DNA of 64,000 nt from an uncultured Oxalobacteraceae bacterium. Its GTDB lineage: Bacteria > Pseudomonadota > Gammaproteobacteria > Burkholderiales > Burkholderiaceae. The stretch covers positions 1 to 64,000 of the forward strand of contig CAMLIL010000015.1 in the NCBI GenBank assembly GCA_946480015.1. The letters run 5' to 3'. The notes below the pieces were generated by a model. It saw nothing but the letters and a program-made list of their open reading frames with translations, searched no databases and had not been told where the DNA came from. The position numbers were made by a program, and so were the translations under genes. This document shows positions 59,121 to 64,000 of the stretch, in pieces (within the stretch, counting starts at the first letter, position 1; every line of letters starts with the position of its first letter).

Positions 59121-59132
59121 AGATGCATGAGG
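58993..59132 (-). repeat. 140-bp direct repeat, RT-distal copy
   Basis: Matches 138 of 140 bases of the RT-proximal copy, in the same orientation, with a 268-bp unique spacer between them. Its ATG at 59120 opens the upstream ORF. Confidence 0.95.
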
Positions 59133-59228
59133 GCGCTACCACTCGGCAATTTTACCTTAAGTCAACGGTGACATGCGCGTTTCAACTGGCGCCGGTATTT
59201 CGTGTGGATAGATAGTCGCAGCATTGCT

Positions 59229-59490
59229 TCAAGAGCGACCGAGCAAAAAAGCCTGATCCTCAGGCCTAAGTGCAGCCAGCCACGACGTAATCACTAGAGA
59301 TTGATCATCGGGCTGGTTTGGCTCCTCAGCCAGCAAATCGCCCACCGTGGTTGCCAAAACAGCGGCCATCCGCTCAAGCGTAACCAACGATGGTATGTGC
59401 TTGGCACGCTCGAAGCGCGATACCGTTTCGGTGTCTAGGCCTAGTCGCTCTGCAACTTGGGCCTGCGTAAGTCCAACCTCGTGGCGACGG
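59229..59490 (-). pseudogene. XRE-family regulator, 5' end removed by IS21-type insertion
   Basis: The minus-strand frame ending at TGA 59229-59231 encodes a helix-turn-helix: RHEVGLTQAQVAERLGLDTE then TVSRFERAKHIPSLVTLERM, and a short C-terminal tail ending FLLGRS. The frame runs into the IS21-like left end around 59475-59503 with no start codon of its own, so the first 15 or so residues are lost. It is on the RT strand and just upstream of the repeats, so it may once have controlled the RT cassette. Confidence 0.7.
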
Positions 59491-59503
59491 GTCGATCTGA
59501 CCG

Positions 59504-60307
59504 TTAGAACGGTTCGTCGGGAGGCGCTCCTTTCCCGGCCTTGCGCTTTTGCTCACGGGCCTTGATGCGTCCTTTCGCGGCCATGCTGCTGTGCTGGAAG
59601 CGGTACGATTCGTTGCCCGTTTCGACGATATGGCAGTGGTGGGTCAGTCGGTCCAACAGTGCCGTGGTCATCTTGGCATCCCCAAATACGCTCGACCATT
59701 CGGCGAAGCTCAGATTTGTCGTGATGACGACGCTGGTGTGCTCGTAGAGCTTTGAGAGCAGGTGGAACAGCAAGGCGCCACCGGCCTGGCTAAACGGCAA
59801 ATATCCGAGTTCGTCGAGGATCACCAGATCCGTGCGCATCAGCGACAGGGCGATCCGTCCCGCCTTGCCTTCGCGCTTCTCCCGCTCCAGCAGGTTGACC
59901 AAGTCGACCGTCGAGTAAAACCGGACCCGCTTACCCTTCGACGCGATGCCCGACACCGCGATGGCGGTGGCGAGGTGGGTCTTGCCCGTACCGGGTCCGC
60001 CAATCAGTACGGCGTTCTGCGCCGTATCGGTAAATGTCAGCGTGGCCAGTTGCCGAACCAGTGCCTGATCGACTTTCGATGAATCGAAGTCGAAGCCGGC
60101 CAGATCTCGGTGGACGGGGAACTTAGCCGCCGTCATTTGGTGGCTGACCGAACGCATTGCACGATCCGTATGCTCGGCGCGCAGCAGATGCTCGATGAGC
60201 CACTTGGAAGACGCCACCGAGTCCTCGCCTTGCGCCAGCAAGTCCGTCCAGGCTCCGACCATGCCATGCAGGCGCAAGTCCTTGAGTTCGTTCGCGACGT
60301 CACGCAT
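59504..60307 (-). CDS. istB: IS21 helper ATPase IstB
   Basis: A 267-aa AAA+ ATPase that assists the IstA transposase. Walker [14 protein letters not shown] and Walker [13 protein letters not shown] are intact. ATG 60307 ([16 protein letters not shown]) overlaps the istA stop by 8 bp. The gene looks complete, unlike its partner. Confidence 0.93.
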   Translation of the reverse strand: MRDVANELKDLRLHGMVGAWTDLLAQGEDSVASSKWLIEHLLRAEHTDRAMRSVSHQMTAAKFPVHRDLAGFDFDSSKVDQALVRQLATLTFTDTAQNAVLIGGPGTGKTHLATAIAVSGIASKGKRVRFYSTVDLVNLLEREKREGKAGRIALSLMRTDLVILDELGYLPFSQAGGALLFHLLSKLYEHTSVVITTNLSFAEWSSVFGDAKMTTALLDRLTHHCHIVETGNESYRFQHSSMAAKGRIKAREQKRKAGKGAPPDEPF

Positions 60308-61834
60308 GGTCGACCTCCACCGCACCGTTCGCCACGTCGTCTTCCATGGCACGCAGGCTGTCGTAGCGGCTGGTATTGGCCACTGGCGCCTCCTTCAGTT
60401 GCAGGCTCGTTTCCACGCTCGCCGGCGGCGGTGTGGCATTGAGCCGCGCCAGCACGTTCTCGACATGCTCGGCGCTGAGCACGCCGGACTCGATCACCAG
60501 TTCCACCGCCACCAGCACCGCTGGCAAGCCCGCCGTGGGCACAGCGGCCAATACCTGGGCCATCAGACGGTCGCCGCCCGCGTGCCGCATCAGGCCCTGC
60601 TTGAGCTGCATCAGCGGCGCCGGCAGGTCGGCGAGCGGCGCGCCGTTGCGCAGCGCTCCTGGCTTGCGCTCGACCAGCGGAATATAGTGCTGCCAGTCGT
60701 AGCGCACGCAGCCACGCTCGGCAAGCCGCTCATGGCTGGCGACGGTCGCATCGCCGGCGACGATGCTCACCCGCGCCGGATACAGGCGCACGCTGACCAT
60801 CTGCCCTGCCAGTTCGCAGGGCACCGAATAGCGATTGCGCTGCACGGTGACCAGGCAGGTGCTCGACACGCGCGCCGGTTTCTCCACATAGCCGTCGAAC
60901 GGGGTGGGCATGGGCATCATCTGCGCCTGCTCCTGTTCGAGCATGTCGGCCACGCTCATGGCCGGATATTCCGGGTGGCGCAGTTCGCCCATAGCGCGCG
61001 GCAGCGCTCGCCCAGCCAGGCATTGAGCTCGGCGAATGAGCTGAACTTGCTGCTCTGCGCATCGAGCCAGATGCGGCGTCGGCTGTCCTGCACGTTCTTC
61101 TCGACCACGCCTTTCTCCCAACCCGAGGCGCGGTTGCAGAAGTCGGGATCGAACAGGTAATGCGAACACATCGAGGCAAAGCGCGCATTGACGATGCGCC
61201 CCTTGCCCTTGTTGACCTTGTCGACTGCCGTTTTCATGTTGTCGTAGATGCCGCGCCGGCTGACGCCGCCCAGAGCCGCGAAGGAGCGAGTGTGCGCGTC
61301 GAACAGCATCTCATGGCCTTGACTCGGGTAGGCCGTCAGCCAGAACGCCCGGCTGGCGCATAGCTTGAGGTGCGACACCTGGATGCGCCGGTAGATGCCG
61401 CCGATGACCAGACCTTCCTCGCTCCAGTCGAACTGGAATGCCTCACCCAGCTCGAAGGCCAGGGGCACGAAGGCGTGCGGCGCCTTGCCTTCGCTGCCGC
61501 GCCAGTCTCAGATGAAATCGGTGACGCGGCTGTAGCTGCCTGGATAGCCGCTGGCCGTGATTTGGGCGAACAAGGCCTTGGCGCTGCGCCGGTTCTGTTT
61601 GATGCGGTGCGAGTCGGCCTTGAGCGCTTGTTCCAGCGCGGCGTGGTAGGGACTCAGCCTAGTCGGCTTCTGCTCTCGCTGATAGCGCGGCGACGACACG
61701 TCCTCTCCGGGAACCCTGACCCATTTGCGCAGCGTATTGCGGGACAGTCCCGTGCGCTTCGAGATTTCGCGCAGCGATAGCTTGTCGCGCAAATACATCC
61801 GTCGAACCTTGCCTAACATTTTCATGGTGATCAC
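60300..61834 (-). pseudogene. istA: IS21 transposase IstA, disrupted by a nonsense codon and a frameshift
   Basis: The N-terminal HTH (LSLREISKRTGLSRNTLRKW) starts at 61834 (GTG; ATG 61825 is possible). The frame is stopped by TGA at 61508-61510, between SRVTDFI and DWRGSEGKAP, most simply a CGA-to-TGA change. It continues in the same frame through the DDE core (FQFDWSEEG, ASGWEKGVVEKNVQ) until about 60988-60990. There the reading shifts from RCRALW to GELRHPEYPAM in another frame, consistent with loss of one G in a short run. The C-terminal part then runs to TGA at 60300. Transposition in cis is unlikely. Confidence 0.85.
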
Positions 61835-61940
61835 CTTTTTATCTCCTGCCCAAAAATTAGGCGGGAGTAGTAGAACACCTGGGTCAATTTTCAGTCGGCA
61901 GAAGGCCTAAAGGTGGGTCAGTTTTCGGTCGGCCTCAACA

Positions 61941-62363
61941 CAACTTCCCTTTATGCACCTTTTCGATACACAAGGTTTATGAGACCGTTAAACAGTAGAC
62001 CTAGCACCGGGTTTTGCAGCGGGCCTTAGAGGCTGGATGTGTTGCAAAGCCGCCTCCAAAGGCTCGGGTTAGCCGCACGCGACTATTCAGCTCTCATAGA
62101 AGCAAACTTGAAGAAGGCAGTCAAAATTTCGTTGATCTGATCAAAGAGATCGCTCACCTCGATCGCCAGTTCTTCGAATATCAGCGCCTTCGTGCGGCCT
62201 CGCAAAGCGGCCGAGTTGTCTCGCCACCAGTCCCTCTTCGCCCCCGTGCCACTCGTCGGCACTCGTCGGCACTCTGCATATTGACAACCATTTTATGAGT
62301 TTATTGGTAAGTATGCTATAACGACAACCTTTCGTTTTCACCTTATCCCTTCAGGAGTATCCT
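61941..62363. other. Intergenic region between the IS element and the T6SS genes
   Basis: This 423-bp stretch contains a second tRNA-like anticodon-arm segment (61974-61993) and a short tandem ACTCGTCGGC repeat near 62246-62270. AT-rich sequence with TTGACA at 62281-62286 may hold the promoter of the PAAR operon, though no well-spaced -10 was found. A 94-codon plus-strand frame (62014-62298) has no support. Confidence 0.45.
61974..61993 (-). repeat. Second copy of the tRNA anticodon-arm sequence
   Basis: Matches 18 of 20 bases with 55428-55447. The two differences fall at paired positions of the anticodon stem (A:T replaced by T:A), so the stem is kept. It could be the other attachment half-site of an element spanning about 55.4-62.0 kb. 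Confidence 0.5.
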
Positions 62364-62780
62364 ATGAGCAGACCCCTCATCGTATTGGGTGATAAAACCA
62401 GTCATGGCGGCACGGTCATCAGCGCGGATCTCACCTTTGACATCAACGGCAAGTGCGTCGCGCGTGTCGGCGACATGACAGTGTGCCCAAAGTGCAAGGG
62501 GATTTTCGCCATCACGTCCGGACCAGACGACCTGGTGGACGGCTTCGGCAACGGATACGCGCGGCATATGGACTCGACCGCTTGCGGCGCAAAGCTGATT
62601 TCCGGTCAAATAACTACGACCTGGTCGGACATATCGTCAATGGGCGACCCTGCTGCCGATGATAAGGCCGAGGCGCTGGCTGCGGCGTCCCAGATCGCGG
62701 CCGCCACACCATCAGGCGTCTGCCTGGACTGCCTGCTGAAGGCAGCGGCCATCGGCAGCGCGACTGTGGTGCGCGAGTGA
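62364..62780 (+). CDS. PAAR-domain protein (T6SS spike tip)
   Basis: A 138-aa protein with an N-terminal PAAR fold (IVLGDKTSHGGTVIS, VARVGDMTVCPKCKG, STACGAKLISGQ). PAAR proteins cap the VgrG spike of type VI secretion and carry effectors. The C-terminal about 40 residues (DCLLKAAAIGSATVV) extend past the domain. TCAGGAGTATCCT precedes the ATG. The stop overlaps the next gene's GTG. Confidence 0.88.
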   Translation: MSRPLIVLGDKTSHGGTVISADLTFDINGKCVARVGDMTVCPKCKGIFAITSGPDDLVDGFGNGYARHMDSTACGAKLISGQITTTWSDISSMGDPAADDKAEALAAASQIAAATPSGVCLDCLLKAAAIGSATVVRE

Positions 62781-63280
62781 AGGCGCCGAACGATATGGCG
62801 GAGCGCCTCGCCCAGCTACACCAGACCATGTCCGCGTTGAGACTCTATGCACTTGTCGACGGCGCGCAGTACCGCGCGCGGGTCGGCGAACCACTGGCGG
62901 CTGAGGAAGGCTTCTATTCATTGTTCGCCGGCACAGCGGACGCGCCCTTGGCCCATGCCGGGCCTTGGCTGGTCGATGCGGCGCAAGCAAGCGACGCATT
63001 GATTGATGCCTTGGCCGAGCTGGAACAGGTTTCCCCCGCCGTCACATGGCTGATCGCCCCGCAAGATCTCGAAGGCCTCGCGCAGCTACTTCAATTGCAG
63101 CTCGACGTCGAATTGCCGGACGGGCGCACCGCGTTGCTACGCTTCTGGGATCCACGTGTGTTGGTCACCTTGGCCGAGGTGCTCGACTCGGTCCAGCGTG
63201 ACGCGTTCTTCGCGCACATTCACGAATGGCATCTGCTGCATAAAGGCCAGCGAGCATGGATAGGGAGGCGGCATGCTTAA
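62777..63280 (+). CDS. DUF4123 protein (T6SS effector adaptor)
   Basis: A 167-aa DUF4123-family protein. Such proteins (Tap/TEC) load specific effectors onto VgrG or PAAR. Family-typical segments are LYALVDGAQY, GPWLVDA, VTWLIAPQDLEGLAQLLQLQ and LLRFWDPRVLVTL. The GTG start overlaps the PAAR stop by 4 bp, and the end overlaps the next gene by 8 bp. Confidence 0.87.
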   Translation: MKAPNDMAERLAQLHQTMSALRLYALVDGAQYRARVGEPLAAEEGFYSLFAGTADAPLAHAGPWLVDAAQASDALIDALAELEQVSPAVTWLIAPQDLEGLAQLLQLQLDVELPDGRTALLRFWDPRVLVTLAEVLDSVQRDAFFAHIHEWHLLHKGQRAWIGRRHA

Positions 63281-63620
63281 GCTCAGTGACGAGCAGTGGC
63301 TCCAACTCAACTCGCGTGACTCGTTTCAGTTCGTTACCGCAGTGTGCGACCAGTTCCTTGCCAAGCGGCCTGACATGTGGGACCGGCCTGGCCACGCGGC
63401 AGTGCAGGGTCGAATGCAGGCAGCGCATGACTACGCGGCCCGTATAGGATTGACCTCCACACCGCATATCGTGCGTCTGATGTATCTCGAGGCGGATGCG
63501 CCGGGCATTCACGAAGACCCGTTGGTCAATGCATACCTGCGCAAGTCCGGCACGGCGCCAGAACAACGGCTCGACGACCTGCTCGCGGTGGTGAACAAGA
63601 AGCTTGGAAGGGAGCATTAA
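63273..63620 (+). CDS. Unknown small protein in T6SS effector cassette
   Basis: A 115-aa soluble protein (MLKLSDEQWLQLNSRDSFQF) without a motif I recognise. It is translationally coupled on both sides (8-bp overlap with DUF4123, TAATG with the toxin gene). It is therefore probably part of the loading machinery for the toxin; immunity genes normally follow the toxin instead. Confidence 0.75.
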   Translation: MLKLSDEQWLQLNSRDSFQFVTAVCDQFLAKRPDMWDRPGHAAVQGRMQAAHDYAARIGLTSTPHIVRLMYLEADAPGIHEDPLVNAYLRKSGTAPEQRLDDLLAVVNKKLGREH

Positions 63621-64000
63621 TGGCAGCTCTTGCAATCCCAACGATTGAAACGGTCGCGGCACGCGTTCTCATGTTGCTGGGTGTCGGCGCGGCAGCCGGT
63701 GCTGTGGATGAGGCGGCGCATAAGCGGCAAAAAGAAGCGGATCAGGCCAGATCTACGCCAATTGCACGCGCAGACGCTCAGACGAAGGCAAAGGAAAAAT
63801 GCAAGGAGTGCCCGCCTGATACAGGCGCTCCCTTCAATCGGTCCACGGCGGGCTGGTCGGAGACGTCGATAGCCTACCAAGTGCGCATAGCTGGACTTCC
63901 GGTCGGCGCGGGCTTCATCACGGAGTGGATGTTTGGTGGCGTGAGTTTCGACGGTTTCGACTCCAGTCAGTGCATGCTAAAGGAAGCGAAGGCCAAGTAC
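63620..64000 (+). CDS. Tox-REase-5 nuclease toxin, N-terminal part (3' end outside window)
   Basis: 127 codons are visible. After an Ala-rich N-terminus (VLMLLGVGAAAGAVDEAAH) and a charged linker comes a Tox-REase-5-like domain: KCKECPPDTGAPF, AYQVRIAGLP, EWMFGGVSFDGFD and LKEAKAKY. The restriction-fold active site is visible as Asp111 and Glu122-Ala-Lys124. With PAAR and DUF4123 upstream it is best read as a T6SS DNase effector; its immunity gene should follow beyond base 64000. Confidence 0.85.
   Translation, partial: MAALAIPTIETVAARVLMLLGVGAAAGAVDEAAHKRQKEADQARSTPIARADAQTKAKEKCKECPPDTGAPFNRSTAGWSETSIAYQVRIAGLPVGAGFITEWMFGGVSFDGFDSSQCMLKEAKAKY

Larger units (their letters stand above)
59474..61940 (-). 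mobile_element. IS21-family insertion sequence
   Basis: About 2.5 kb with istA (broken) and istB on the minus strand. The right end terminates GGTCGGCCTCAACA at 61940. Inside it two tandem 19-bp sites are visible (61881-61899 and 61915-61933, 17 of 19 identical), typical of IS21 multiple terminal repeats. The left end, near 59474-59503, has a weaker inverted match (GTGGCGACGGG...CTGACC), and its exact boundary and target duplication could not be fixed. Confidence 0.8.

Noticed and set aside
57329..59132. Canonical diversity-generating retroelement
   Set aside because: The RT has QGMPLSP and YADD rather than the SQ-type motif of these elements, and the distal repeat is not at the 3' end of a C-lectin-like target gene. 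Kept only as an open question in the findings.
58585..59132. CRISPR array
   Set aside because: Only two units, each 140 bp, with a 268-bp spacer and coding potential; no cas genes in the window.
62281..62322. Sigma70 promoter for the PAAR operon
   Set aside because: TTGACA is perfect but the best -10-like hexamer (TATGCT) is 25 bp away, too far for a normal promoter.

Overview
The window is GC-rich and gene-dense, and looks like a chromosomal segment of a betaproteobacterium. It is most likely from Burkholderiales, and probably an Oxalobacteraceae (Massilia/Duganella-like) relative. This is inferred from gene order (gltBD, mla-ibaG-murA, hisGDCBHAFIE-hinT-tatABC, hemE-priA), short-form HisG, GC-biased third codon positions, and large TonB-dependent receptors. 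No rRNA, complete tRNA or CRISPR array was seen.

Bases 1-27000 are mostly housekeeping. They hold the 3' part of gltB and gltD, then an accessory cassette: a TonB-dependent receptor, a cupin/JmjC-like protein and a flavin-dependent tryptophan-halogenase-like protein. Next come the lipid-asymmetry genes mlaFEDACB, an ABC-2 exporter pair, a BolA protein and murA, and a nearly complete histidine operon running into hinT and tatABC. An orphan-looking DNA methyltransferase is spliced between hisD and hisC with overlapping starts and stops.

Bases 27000-38800 form an arabinan/arabinoside utilisation locus. It has an intact secreted GH51 arabinofuranosidase, a tandem GH51 paralogue that has lost both catalytic glutamates, a second TonB-dependent receptor, three LacI-family regulators and a LacY/CscB-type sugar:H+ symporter. 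Palindromic TAACGTTA-core operators lie in the two regulatory gaps.

Bases 38800-52750 hold a DinB-like protein, a DJ-1/PfpI protein, a DUF885 protein, a small membrane protein, a SNF2 helicase coupled to an S9 peptidase, hemE and priA. The 0.7-kb hemE-priA gap contains a cluster of DnaA boxes and two AT-rich direct repeats, a candidate replication origin or DnaA-binding locus.

Bases 52750-62360 are an accessory island with different base composition. It carries a 658-aa protein with a C-terminal PD-(D/E)XK nuclease signature, a tRNA 3'-half fragment, two unknown proteins, and a reverse transcriptase preceded by a coupled ORF containing two nearly identical 140-bp direct repeats. An XRE regulator there is cut by an IS21-family element whose istA is broken. 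The reverse transcriptase plus repeats, and the PD-(D/E)XK protein, are the best candidates for undescribed (possibly defence) systems.

The right end (62364-64000) begins a type VI secretion effector cassette: PAAR, DUF4123 adaptor, an unknown small protein, and a Tox-REase-5 nuclease toxin running off the window.
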